NCBI RefSeq assembly: GCF_000208925.1
Contig: NW_001915018.1
Span: 5,178-37,574, forward strand
Direction: 5' to 3'
Origin: Entamoeba histolytica HM-1:IMSS
Lineage: Eukaryota; Evosea; Mastigamoebida; Endamoebidae
Length of the DNA stretch: 32,397 nt
Part shown: positions 17,724 through 26,605 of the stretch, one piece after another
Layout of the letters: the number at the start of each line of letters is the position of its first letter
Position numbering within the stretch: position 1 is the stretch's first letter
Notes under the pieces: generated by a model
What the model was told of the DNA's origin: nothing
What the model saw: only the letters and a program-made list of their open reading frames with translations
The model's database searches: none
Made by a program: the position numbers and the translations under genes

Positions 17724-20078
17724 TTAAATGGGGTCTAAAGCCTTTTCAAAAATGAAGTATGAAAGAAGAGCACTTCCGATGACATAAAGAAGTGATAAAA
17801 ATATACCATAAATCATATAATGTTTAACTTTATATCCACCATCTTTCATTACCATTAAATTAGTTTGATATCCAAAAGGTAAAAAGAAGCAAGAATTAGC
17901 GCAAATCATCATAGTAACCATTGCACTTCTTAAACCAATATCATTTCCTCTTGTTAATCCAGTTGGATCACTTCCAAGATAAGCAGACCAAACAACAGGG
18001 AACATAACAGCAATAGTAGCATTATTACTTAAAACTTGAGTTAAAACCATTGTAGGAATTCCAATTCCAAAAAGAATTCCAATTCTTCCTAATGGAGTTA
18101 ATAATTTAATTAAAGTCATTGCAATTAAATATCCAGTATTTGTATTTTGCATAGCAGCTGATAAACCAAAAGAAGCACCTAAAGTACAAACTAAAGATAC
18201 ACTAACAGCATTATATACTTGTTTAACTGTTAAAACACCAGTTAATACTAAAGCAGCAACAGATAAAAATGAGAATTGAATAATTTTATAAAATCCACAA
18301 ACATCTAAGATAATTGGAATTAATAATGAAGTAATAGCAATCATTGCTTTCCATAAAGGATAATGATAAGGTAATTTAATAGGTAATTCATATGCAATTC
18401 TAAAAGGACTTGGATAAATTTCAGAACGAGTAAATGAAGTTTCAGTAATAATAAGATAACTTGAATTTGAAGTAACAGGCATAAAATATAATGGTTGTTC
18501 TTTTACTGCATTAAAATTTTTATCATCATTTGAAATACCTAAAATTCCAAATCTACAATCTTCAAAATAAGTTGGGAAATTCCTTTGATTAAATTCAGAA
18601 TTTTCAGTAAATGATATTTCATAAAGACTTAAATCTTCTGTTGAAGTATGTTTTAATATATTACAAGCTGTTGGGTCTTCAAATTTAATTCCTCTAATAT
18701 TCATTAATTCAATTAATAATGATGGTTCACAAACATAAAATAATGTATCTCCAACTTGTAATTCACTATTTGGTTCAATTATTTTATTTCCTCTTAAAAT
18801 TTGTGGAAGTGCAACACCTGATAATCTTCCTAAATCAGTTTTCATAATTTCTTTACCAACTAATGGAGATCGTTCAACAACATTAATTGGAACAATAAAT
18901 GTATGAAGTTGTTGTTTAACTTCTGTTTTAACATGTGATGGAAGTAAAAATTTATTTGAAAAAACAAGATAAATACATGCTATTAAAGCTAATGGAAATC
19001 CAACATATCCTACTTCAAATAATGACATTACATAATCAATATGAATTACTCCTTGTTTATTTAATCCATTAATTGCTGAATCAATTAATCCTTTAGCAAC
19101 CATATTTGGTGATGTTCCAATTAATGAACACATTCCACCTACACAAACAGCAACTTGCATTGGCATTAATAATTTAGATGCTGGAATTTTAGTAGTTTTA
19201 GATAATCCAAGAATAATAGAAATTCCCATTGCAACTATTGGAGTATTATTTAAAAATACACTTGCACATGCAAATAATGGAACAAATCGAATTGCTGTTG
19301 GCCAAATCCATTTTTGTTCTTTATTAGGAAGAATATAACTACATATTAAAGCAAGTCCTCCAGTTCTATTAATTGCATCTGAAATAATACAAACACATAA
19401 AACAGTCATTGTTCCTGAATCTGAAAATCCTGAAAATGCTTGTGAAGTAGAAATAACATTACAATATAATAAAACAGCAACACCTGTCATTAAAACAATA
19501 CCTGCATGCCATATTTCTAATAATAATATAAACATCATAATAATAAATACAAATAAAAATATAGCTGTTTTAGCTGAAAATTGACCTGGATAATTATCTT
19601 TCCAATCACAACAATACATAACAATAAATATAATACTTAATATTCCACTAAATCCAAGTGGTAAAAATAATTTTGAAAATCCTTTTTTAAAATAACTTTT
19701 AACCATTTGTTTTTTATCTATTAATTCAGTTGTTTCTTCTCCTGGACTTTTTTTTCTTGGAACTGGTGAATTTCCAAATGAAGCTGATAATAATGCTGGA
19801 TGAACTAATCTTCCAAAATCAATTGGTGAAGTATTATCACTTCTTTGATTTGGACCAGTAATATCTTTTTCTGTAAACTTTAATTTTTCCATTTCAATTT
19901 GTTCTTCACTTTTTGATGTATTACTTGCTTGTGTTTTTGGAGCTGGTAAACTATCATCTGATTCTGATCGTGAATCTTTTTCTTGTTGACTTTGATATGA
20001 TTCTAATTTTTCGTTTTGTCTTGAATGGATAGATTCATTTGTTTCATGAAGGGAAATAGAAAGATGATTTTCGCTCAT
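17724..20078 (-). CDS. SLC13/DASS-type anion transporter with RCK_C domains, 784 aa
   Basis: Predicted multi-pass carrier for sulfate, phosphate or dicarboxylates. After a polar, Ser-rich cytosolic tail (about 1-130) come around ten hydrophobic helices in two blocks. Block one carries IGTSPNMVAKGL at about 320. Block two carries LSNNATIAVMFP and FLPFGYQTNLMVM near 736, the paired binding motifs of the ion-transporter superfamily. Between the blocks are two cytosolic RCK_C (TrkA-C) like segments. The first is clear (PLVGKEIMKTDLGRLSGVAL...LQVGDTLFYV, about 395-450); the second is divergent (about 480-545). This layout is typical of SAC1-like sulfate permeases and bacterial relatives more than of animal SLC13. 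Substrate cannot be read from sequence. Intronless, start ATG at 20078, divergent from the tetraspanin gene. Confidence 0.86.
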   Translation of the reverse strand: MSENHLSISLHETNESIHSRQNEKLESYQSQQEKDSRSESDDSLPAPKTQASNTSKSEEQIEMEKLKFTEKDITGPNQRSDNTSPIDFGRLVHPALLSASFGNSPVPRKKSPGEETTELIDKKQMVKSYFKKGFSKLFLPLGFSGILSIIFIVMYCCDWKDNYPGQFSAKTAIFLFVFIIMMFILLLEIWHAGIVLMTGVAVLLYCNVISTSQAFSGFSDSGTMTVLCVCIISDAINRTGGLALICSYILPNKEQKWIWPTAIRFVPLFACASVFLNNTPIVAMGISIILGLSKTTKIPASKLLMPMQVAVCVGGMCSLIGTSPNMVAKGLIDSAINGLNKQGVIHIDYVMSLFEVGYVGFPLALIACIYLVFSNKFLLPSHVKTEVKQQLHTFIVPINVVERSPLVGKEIMKTDLGRLSGVALPQILRGNKIIEPNSELQVGDTLFYVCEPSLLIELMNIRGIKFEDPTACNILKHTSTEDLSLYEISFTENSEFNQRNFPTYFEDCRFGILGISNDDKNFNAVKEQPLYFMPVTSNSSYLIITETSFTRSEIYPSPFRIAYELPIKLPYHYPLWKAMIAITSLLIPIILDVCGFYKIIQFSFLSVAALVLTGVLTVKQVYNAVSVSLVCTLGASFGLSAAMQNTNTGYLIAMTLIKLLTPLGRIGILFGIGIPTMVLTQVLSNNATIAVMFPVVWSAYLGSDPTGLTRGNDIGLRSAMVTMMICANSCFFLPFGYQTNLMVMKDGGYKVKHYMIYGIFLSLLYVIGSALLSYFIFEKALDPI

Positions 20079-20332
20079 GAATAAGATTTGAACTATTCAA
20101 GTTGGAATATCAGTTCCTCCAATTTTCAATTTCTAAGGAAAATTACATTTTTTGAATAATCAAAATGTCCATTTTATGTATCTTTTTAAATAGAATAAAG
20201 AAAATTCATTAAAAAAAAATTGTAAAGAAAAACAAATATTTTTATATTATGTTTTTCTTTTTTTTTTTTTTTTGATTGAAATAATTTTTATGTTAAATCT
20301 TTTTATTTATCTTGAAAGTTAAAAATTAAAAG

Positions 20333-21112
20333 ATGAAAGTTCAAATTGCTGGATTAATATATCAATTTTCAATTAAAAAAATTCATGACATTATTACTCT
20401 TTGTATTGGAATTGCCTTTTTTTTATTTTCTCTTCATGTTACAATTTTTCATGTTCAATATAATTCATTACCACATGTACAATCATTAACTACCATTGTT
20501 ACTTGTTCATTTTTACAAGCAATAATTATTATATTATCTTCTTTAATTCAAATATTACATTCAACACATAATATTCCAACATCAATGCCATTTCATTATT
20601 TTATGTTATTTGTTAGATTGTTAATATCATTAACAAATAGTATTATTCTCATCGTTTCTCTTCATCAATTTAATAAAATTAATGATTCATCTCATCATCT
20701 TTCTTTAATTGAATCTCAATATTCATGTTGTGGTTGGTTCTCAATCAACACAATGACTTGTAAATCATTAGCAGCAATTCGTGCTGATAGAACATGTTCA
20801 TCAACTATTGGAGTATCATTTCATAATGTTCTTTCAATTGCATTAGTACTAAATATTGTAGAAATTATTGTGTCTCTTTCACATTTATTTATTTCATATA
20901 TTTCTCATAGAATTATTACTCAACAAGATGAAGAAACAGAAAATCCTGATGATATTATTTCAAATTATCTTACTACGAACCAAACTGATATAAATGAAGA
21001 AACAATTCTTTTAAATAATTTTTCTGATAAACAACATCATGTTAATCGACCATTATCAATTTATAATACAACAGAATCAGATAATGATAATGACAACTCA
21101 AATTTGATTTAG
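20333..21112 (+). CDS. Tetraspanin, 259 aa
   Basis: Four-helix membrane organiser. Hydrophobic segments lie at about 20-40, 52-74, 87-111 and 165-190. A short extracellular loop of roughly 52 residues follows helix 3 and holds the tetraspanin CCG motif at 132-134 plus Cys143 and Cys155. That is the four-cysteine minimum that forms two disulfides. The small loop between helices 1 and 2 is only about 12 residues. The last 65 residues are a polar cytosolic tail rich in Asp, Asn and Thr, longer than in most tetraspanins. Overall sequence is otherwise divergent, as in other Entamoeba tetraspanins. An AAAAATTAAA stretch just before the ATG resembles the Entamoeba initiator. Its stop is 95 bp from that of the primase gene on the other strand. 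Confidence 0.78.
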   Translation: MKVQIAGLIYQFSIKKIHDIITLCIGIAFFLFSLHVTIFHVQYNSLPHVQSLTTIVTCSFLQAIIIILSSLIQILHSTHNIPTSMPFHYFMLFVRLLISLTNSIILIVSLHQFNKINDSSHHLSLIESQYSCCGWFSINTMTCKSLAAIRADRTCSSTIGVSFHNVLSIALVLNIVEIIVSLSHLFISYISHRIITQQDEETENPDDIISNYLTTNQTDINEETILLNNFSDKQHHVNRPLSIYNTTESDNDNDNSNLI

Positions 21113-21207
21113 TTTATATTGATTAATTTCATTTTTTTTTTTTGTTAATTTATCCTTTAAACATTAAAAATAATGAAGAAAATAATATTTAATTATATTC
21201 CTTAATA

Positions 21208-22788
21208 TTATTTATTTTCTTCTTGTTTAATTTCTTCTTGTTTAATTTCTTCTTGTTTAATTTCTTCTTGTTTTTCTTCTTCCATTGGAGTTTCTTGTGA
21301 TGGTTGATGACCAACACTATCAAGGTCAAGATCAGTAATTAATTTCTCTAATGATTGTCTATTTTGTTCATTCACAAGTCGTTTAGCCCTTAAAAAATAA
21401 GTATTTGGATGAATAATATCTTGAATTTCATCATCAAATGGTTTATTTTGTGATAGATATAAGAATTTAGTACATGCATGTGTTGGTTGATAAGAAATAA
21501 TTAAATCTATAACACTTTGTAAAATTTCTTCTCTTTTAATTTCATCAATTCCTTTTAATTCCATTAAACTTAGAAGATTATCTTCAATATCTTCTTGTTT
21601 AAATGATTTAGTAGTCATCATACATCCATTACAATCTCCAGCATTTCTAATTTGACTTATTAAATTATTACATCCATATCCAGTATAATCAATTTTAGCA
21701 CCAGCTCTACCATATGAATGTTCAATATTATAAATTCTTTCTTTACTTAATGGTTCAATTTCTTCAAAAAATTTCTTACAATCTTCCATTGATAATCCAA
21801 CACCTTTAAGAAACATTATAAGTTGTAATAATCCAAAGTGTTTTAAATGTTTATCATGAAGGAATTTACGATATATTGAATACATACATGGTGGAAATAA
21901 TTCAATTCCACTTTCTTTAAGAAATGACTTACTACATGTTTCAACATGAAATCCTGTTGTTGCTGTTTTAAGTCCTGTAATTTTCATAACTAATGTTTGG
22001 TAATATTCTAATATTGGTTTTAATTCATAAGGAACTTTTCCCAATGCAGGTGAAATATAATTATTTTTAACACGTTCTTGTAATTTCTCTCTATTTTTCA
22101 TAATTACCATATCAATAACTTCATTCTTTTCAATAAATGCACTTCCATGATATAATAATAATCGTCGATTTTTTAAATTCTTTCCAGCTTCAAAAAATGG
22201 AACTTTGATAAATGGTCCTTGAAAATAATTTTGTTGTTTCAAAAATCCTTCTTCATCAACAGTTATTTGTTGTGGATGATATCCAAATTTAACAAGAAAT
22301 TGTGATAAAGCTTCTAATGAAAGAGTTTCAATTCGCGCAAGATACACTCTCATCTCACATAAAACAAACCAATTTTCAAGTTTTTTATTACAACGAACAT
22401 TATTTTGAAAATCACAAAATGATGCAAAGAATAATGCATATGACACTTCATCATCCCATCGATTATTTTCATTCACTTTAACCAATTCTGATAATTCTTG
22501 TGTAATTTTTTCTGAATTTGTTTCTTCATTATACATCAATCTATACAAACTCCATCTTTTCTCTAATGCATCATATACATTACTCCAACTTATTGTTCCA
22601 ACGGTTTGATAAACAGTTAACATATTATCATATGTTGGAATAATTTCTTTTTGTGGTTTAACACTTGCTGTAATAATTCTTCTTTTTATTGTTAAAACAT
22701 CATCTTTATTTCCTTTAACAACAGATGGTGGATTTAATTTAATACCATCAACCCTTCTTGTTCCTTTTATTTTGCTCATGACCTTCAT
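21208..22788 (-). CDS. PRIM2: DNA primase large subunit (PriL/p58) with 4Fe-4S domain
   Basis: Regulatory subunit of the polymerase alpha-primase complex, which makes RNA-DNA primers at replication forks. The 526-residue frame has the helical N-terminal domain and the C-terminal iron-sulfur domain. All four cluster ligands are visible: Cys301 (FPPCMYSIY), Cys373 (GYGCNNLI), Cys389 (DCNGCMM) and Cys439 (HACTKFL), with spacing close to human 287/367/384/424. HSYGRAGAKIDYTGY and HPNTYFLRAKRLV match the primer-template-binding surface of the family. After residue 490 the protein ends in a low-complexity Glu/Lys/Gln tail built on a 15-bp repeat. The start MKVMSKIK is the first ATG; M4 is a possible alternative. 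The gene is head-to-head with the coiled-coil/saposin gene, 65 bp between start codons. Confidence 0.93.
   Translation of the reverse strand: MKVMSKIKGTRRVDGIKLNPPSVVKGNKDDVLTIKRRIITASVKPQKEIIPTYDNMLTVYQTVGTISWSNVYDALEKRWSLYRLMYNEETNSEKITQELSELVKVNENNRWDDEVSYALFFASFCDFQNNVRCNKKLENWFVLCEMRVYLARIETLSLEALSQFLVKFGYHPQQITVDEEGFLKQQNYFQGPFIKVPFFEAGKNLKNRRLLLYHGSAFIEKNEVIDMVIMKNREKLQERVKNNYISPALGKVPYELKPILEYYQTLVMKITGLKTATTGFHVETCSKSFLKESGIELFPPCMYSIYRKFLHDKHLKHFGLLQLIMFLKGVGLSMEDCKKFFEEIEPLSKERIYNIEHSYGRAGAKIDYTGYGCNNLISQIRNAGDCNGCMMTTKSFKQEDIEDNLLSLMELKGIDEIKREEILQSVIDLIISYQPTHACTKFLYLSQNKPFDDEIQDIIHPNTYFLRAKRLVNEQNRQSLEKLITDLDLDSVGHQPSQETPMEEEKQEEIKQEEIKQEEIKQEENK
21217..21273. repeat. 15-bp tandem repeat inside the primase C-tail
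   Basis: The unit TTCTTCTTGTTTAAT is present about 3.8 times without mismatch. On the minus strand it encodes repeated IKQEE in frame, so changes in copy number would keep the gene open. Confidence 0.9.
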
Positions 22789-22853
22789 GGAAGTACAATG
22801 AAATGTGATTTTTATTGATTTTGAACTAGAACTTAAAATTATATTATTAGGGA
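22789..22853. promoter_or_regulatory. Compact divergent promoter, primase and coiled-coil/saposin genes
   Basis: Only 65 bp separate the two opposite start codons. At 22821-22838 a stretch TTGAACTAGAACTTAAAA holds two GAAC cores, like the GAAC element of Entamoeba promoters, directly upstream of the plus-strand gene. An AT-rich TATATTATT follows. No clear minus-strand TATA element is seen. Both promoters must overlap here. Confidence 0.45.
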
Positions 22854-25601
22854 ATGAATAAGAGAATTAGTCTTTTATTGTTATTTGTTACTCTTGTTTT
22901 ATCTAGTCCTCTTCTTGACATGAAAATAAAAACAGAACAAAAATATAAATTGATTGAAAGTGCTGAGACTCGATCAATTGATCAATCAGTAAAAACTACA
23001 CGTTTAGCAATTGAACGTTCACAGAAGAGAATTGTTGCATTAAATAAAAAAATTGATAATGTTAATGATGCTATTAAAAACATCACTAAATCTCTTACAG
23101 GAATTGAAGCAAATATTACATCTACAGGAGCTGCAGTTACTACAGCAGAAATGAAATATGAAAGTGCTAAGAAAGCTGGTTCAAGTCAAATAGAACAATA
23201 TGCTAAAGAACTTAAAGAATTTAAACAAGCATGGAATGAAGCAAAGAAAAATAAAGAAAAGATTATTATAAGAAAAAGTGAATTAGAAGCTAGAAGTAAA
23301 CATTTATTAGCACAAGGAGAACAAATGAGAATGGGAATTCAAGAAATGAATAAAGCACTTCATACATTTGAAGCACAAAAAGTAGAATTAAAAACAAGAT
23401 TAGAAGAAGAAAAAAGTGAAGAGATTCATCATAGAAGATTATATATTACTGCTATGGAAGAAAATAAAGAAGTTTCACAAGAAGCAAGAAAGATTGAAGG
23501 AAAATTAGGACAATTAACTGGTAGTGAAAGAATTAAAGCACATCAAAGACTTCAAAGTATAAGAGAAATTACTGAGAAAAATGAAAGAATTATCAAATTA
23601 CAAAAAGAATTTATTTCAATTATTGTTGAAAAACAAAAGAATTTAAAAGGAATTTTAAGAAGAATGGAACAAGAAAATAAGAAACATGAATTAATAATTA
23701 AAAAAGAAGGAAGAAAAATGGATAGATTAAAAAAACAAAAGAAACAATGGAAAACACAAAAGAATGGAGAAAAAAGAATTAATTTAATTAGAAGAGAAAT
23801 GGATGAAATTGAAAATTTAATTGATATAGAAAATGATAGACATGGAAGTCAAGTTGATGAATTTGTTAGAAATATTATTTATTTTAGAATTGAAGCAATT
23901 AGAAAAGAAATTAAAGCATTAAAAGGAGAAAAAATTGTATTAAAAAAGTTTGGAAAAGAAATGAAAGGAAAAAGATGTTCTATTTCAACGAATGTACCAC
24001 AAGAAATTCAAGAAGAAATGAAAAAAGAACAAAATAAATTAAAAGAACGAATTCAAAAAGCTTCTAATAGAATTAAAGCAGTAAAAAGTAGAATTAATTC
24101 ATTAAAAAAATATAAAATTCAATTAAGAAAAGGATTAAAGAAAATAATAATAAATAGAATTAAAGATGCTAGAAATATGTTAATAATTCAAAAGAAAAAA
24201 GTTCAAGTAATAAAGAAAATTGTAAAGAAATTACTTCAAAAGAATGAAAAAGGAAAAGTTCAAGAAGAAGCTGAACGTATGAAAACAAAATTAGAAAGAA
24301 ATAAAGAACGAATGAATACATTAAGAAAAATTAGAGATGAAGCAGAAAGAGATGGACGTGCAGTTCAAATGGAAGAATTTAGAGAAATGAGAGAAAAACA
24401 AAATGATATTAAAAATACTATTAGAGAACTTGAATTTAATAGAAAAGAAAGTAATAAACAAGAACAAAAAAATATTGCATTAATGGCACTTCAACCAGGA
24501 AATTGTTATAAAAGAAGACATTTATGGAAAAAAATTAAAAAGATACAAGAAATAAGAAAAGAAATAAGTAAAAGAATAGATAAATTATCATTAAAATATA
24601 TTAAAATTACTCAAAACATTAAAAAAGAAGAAGAAAAGAGTAGTCAAGAATTAAAAGAAGAAAATCAAAGACTTATAGAAAAGAAAAAGAATATTATTAA
24701 AATTATTAAAGAAAGTCAAATGAAATTAAAAAAACAAAATAATGAAAAAAGATATAGAGAAGAATTAGAAAAAATTAATGAACTTAAAGATGATATTAAA
24801 AGTATTAATGAAAGAATTATTAATGTGAGATCAGAAATGAGAAGAAATAGTGCAGAATTATTATTAAGAAAATATGAAGAAAAATATTTAATTAAACATT
24901 CATTATATAAAAATAGTAAAGAAAAAATGAGTGAAAGAAGAAGAGAAATTGCTGAAATTTCAGGGAAATTAATTATTGAAGAAAGTATTTATGAACAAAC
25001 TGTTTTTGATAAAAGAAAACCAATTGAATTAAAAATTCAAGCATTAAAGAAATTAAAAGAACAAAAAGAAAAGGATATTAATAAATTAATAAATATTGTT
25101 AAAATTAATGAAGCTAAACAAATTAGAGAAGCAGAAAAAGTAGTTGGATTTTTAAAAGTTACTATCGAAGACACTGAAAAAGCTAAAAAAGAATATATGA
25201 AAATTGCTGGTAAAAAATCAACTCAATATAAAGCACATTATGATAGACTTGCTCAAGTTGCATCAAATGATATTTTAAATATGAAAAAAGAACTTCATAA
25301 ATACCAAGAAAAAATTGAAGAATTTAATAAGAAGATGATTCAATTTAGAAGTGAAAAAAGTCCATGTAAAATGTGTGTTGAATTAGGAAGACGTGCTAAA
25401 GAAAGTTTAGCATTAAATATGGATAATGCAGAATTATTAAGAAATATTCAAGACAGATGCAAATATTTCACTGATGATGAAAGAGGAAAATGTTATTCAT
25501 TAGCATTCAAGATTGCAAAATATGCTGCTAATTTGTTTGATCCACAAGAACTTAAAATAAAGAAAATGTGCGTTATGTTAAAGGGATGTGATACTCTTTA
25601 A
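22854..25601 (+). CDS. Secreted long coiled-coil protein with C-terminal saposin-B domain, 915 aa
   Basis: Residues 1-18 (MNKRISLLLLFVTLVLSS) form a clear signal peptide. About 30-820 are almost unbroken heptad-like, Lys/Glu/Arg-rich helix, predicted coiled coil, with few cysteines. The last 80 residues form a saposin-B domain with six cysteines at 838, 841, 869, 880, 906 and 912. The spacing (3, 28, 11, 26, 6) is nearly that of the Entamoeba saposin-like (SAPLIP/amoebapore) family, which pairs them C1-C6, C2-C5 and C3-C4. Members bind or disturb lipid membranes. Whether this one has any such activity cannot be said. I infer entry into the secretory or vacuolar route, with the coiled coil as a spacer or oligomerising rod. 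No membrane anchor is seen. Codon use is A-rich but like its neighbours. Confidence 0.85.
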   Translation: MNKRISLLLLFVTLVLSSPLLDMKIKTEQKYKLIESAETRSIDQSVKTTRLAIERSQKRIVALNKKIDNVNDAIKNITKSLTGIEANITSTGAAVTTAEMKYESAKKAGSSQIEQYAKELKEFKQAWNEAKKNKEKIIIRKSELEARSKHLLAQGEQMRMGIQEMNKALHTFEAQKVELKTRLEEEKSEEIHHRRLYITAMEENKEVSQEARKIEGKLGQLTGSERIKAHQRLQSIREITEKNERIIKLQKEFISIIVEKQKNLKGILRRMEQENKKHELIIKKEGRKMDRLKKQKKQWKTQKNGEKRINLIRREMDEIENLIDIENDRHGSQVDEFVRNIIYFRIEAIRKEIKALKGEKIVLKKFGKEMKGKRCSISTNVPQEIQEEMKKEQNKLKERIQKASNRIKAVKSRINSLKKYKIQLRKGLKKIIINRIKDARNMLIIQKKKVQVIKKIVKKLLQKNEKGKVQEEAERMKTKLERNKERMNTLRKIRDEAERDGRAVQMEEFREMREKQNDIKNTIRELEFNRKESNKQEQKNIALMALQPGNCYKRRHLWKKIKKIQEIRKEISKRIDKLSLKYIKITQNIKKEEEKSSQELKEENQRLIEKKKNIIKIIKESQMKLKKQNNEKRYREELEKINELKDDIKSINERIINVRSEMRRNSAELLLRKYEEKYLIKHSLYKNSKEKMSERRREIAEISGKLIIEESIYEQTVFDKRKPIELKIQALKKLKEQKEKDINKLINIVKINEAKQIREAEKVVGFLKVTIEDTEKAKKEYMKIAGKKSTQYKAHYDRLAQVASNDILNMKKELHKYQEKIEEFNKKMIQFRSEKSPCKMCVELGRRAKESLALNMDNAELLRNIQDRCKYFTDDERGKCYSLAFKIAKYAANLFDPQELKIKKMCVMLKGCDTL

Positions 25602-25694
25602 TTTACTTGTTTTGACAACTTCTTCTTATTATTTAATTTCTTTTTTTTTTTATTTGTTTTTCTTAAAAAGACTTTATTCTTCTTGAAAAAAAAA

Positions 25695-25710
25695 GAACTA
25701 AATAAATTAT
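25695..25710 (+). promoter_or_regulatory. Likely core promoter of the NPL gene
   Basis: GAACTAAATAAATTAT lies just before the ATG at 25714: a GAAC core joined to a TATA-like A/T run. The match to Entamoeba elements is loose. Confidence 0.3.
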
Positions 25711-25713
25711 TTC

Positions 25714-26526
25714 ATGTTTTGGTCAATTATTATACAACCTAAAAAAACAACTTCAATTGATACTAACCAAATGATTCATTTAACTAATGTTTGTATCTTT
25801 ATAAAAGGAAAAATTGAAACCCCAACAAGAACAAATGTATTTGTTAATTCAAATAATAATAAAGTTTTAATAGCTACACTCATTCCAGGAGAAGTTGAAC
25901 AACTAAAATTAGATATTGTTTTTGGTCAAGGTGAAATTGTTTCTATTTCAAATGAGGGAAATTATCCACTTCATTTATCAGGTTATATTGTTGTTGATAT
26001 GACAGAAGCAACAGCAGCTGGAATTGCTGAAATGGAAATATCAAATGATGATGATGACAATGGAATAGAACTTGAACTTGCAGAATCTAATGAAGGAGGA
26101 GAAGAAACTAATTTAGATCTTCATGCAATTAAAAGTCTTAATCCAATTAATTCACCAACAATCACAGTATCAAATTGGCTTGAAACTGAATTAGAAGATA
26201 ATGATGCTGAGGAATTAGAATATCATCCTAATGATCCTATTGACTATGCACAAAAAGTAGAAGAAGAAAGTATTGAAGAAAGTAGTGATAATGATAATAT
26301 TGAAAAAGACAAAGAACAAGAAATATTAGATGAAAAGAAGATAGAAGAAAAACAAGAAATAATCAAAGAAGAAGATGATGGATTACCTAAAATGGAGTTT
26401 GTTGAAAAAAGTAATAGTACTAGTCTTTCAGAACAAATTAAAAAAATGAAGAAACCTAAAAAACTAATGGAGAGTAAACCAAAGAAAAGACTTTCTAAAA
26501 AGAGAAAAGGAGGAAACAAGAAGTAG
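25714..26526 (+). CDS. Nucleoplasmin-like (NPL) domain protein, acidic and basic tails, no FKBP domain
   Basis: Residues 1-100 match the nucleoplasmin-like domain found at the N-terminus of nuclear FK506-binding proteins and plant HD2 histone deacetylases. It starts MFWSIIIQPKK, has LIPGEVEQLKLDIVFGQGE in the centre, and ends HLSGYIVVD. Family members form pentamers and bind histones. About 103-240 is a long, strongly acidic stretch (NDDDDNG, EEESIEESSDND), as in histone chaperones. The last 28 residues are Lys-rich (KKMKKPKKL, SKPKKRLSKKRK), a likely nucleolar/nuclear signal. The isomerase domain that follows in FKBP39/46-type proteins is absent: the frame ends at TAG 26524 and the next gene begins 80 bp later. 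A histone chaperone or ribosome-assembly role in the nucleus is inferred. Confidence 0.8.
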   Translation: MFWSIIIQPKKTTSIDTNQMIHLTNVCIFIKGKIETPTRTNVFVNSNNNKVLIATLIPGEVEQLKLDIVFGQGEIVSISNEGNYPLHLSGYIVVDMTEATAAGIAEMEISNDDDDNGIELELAESNEGGEETNLDLHAIKSLNPINSPTITVSNWLETELEDNDAEELEYHPNDPIDYAQKVEEESIEESSDNDNIEKDKEQEILDEKKIEEKQEIIKEEDDGLPKMEFVEKSNSTSLSEQIKKMKKPKKLMESKPKKRLSKKRKGGNKK

Positions 26527-26584
26527 TAATAGAATATATTGTTTGAACTTATTTTCTTTTGTTTTATAAGAAAGAAGAAAAGAA

Positions 26585-26597
26585 GAACTTATAAATA
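26585..26597 (+). promoter_or_regulatory. GAAC/TATA-like core promoter of the clathrin-box gene
   Basis: GAACTTATAAATA sits 8 bases before the ATG at 26606. It combines the GAAC core with a TATA-like TATAAATA, consistent with the very short 5' leaders of Entamoeba mRNAs, though closer to the ATG than usual. Confidence 0.35.
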
Positions 26598-26605
26598 AAC
26601 CATTC

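Noticed and set aside
26244..26519. Minus-strand 91-codon frame opposite the NPL gene
   Set aside because: The Ser/Leu/Phe-rich product is the antisense of an acidic/Lys-rich tract. It looks membrane-like only by composition.
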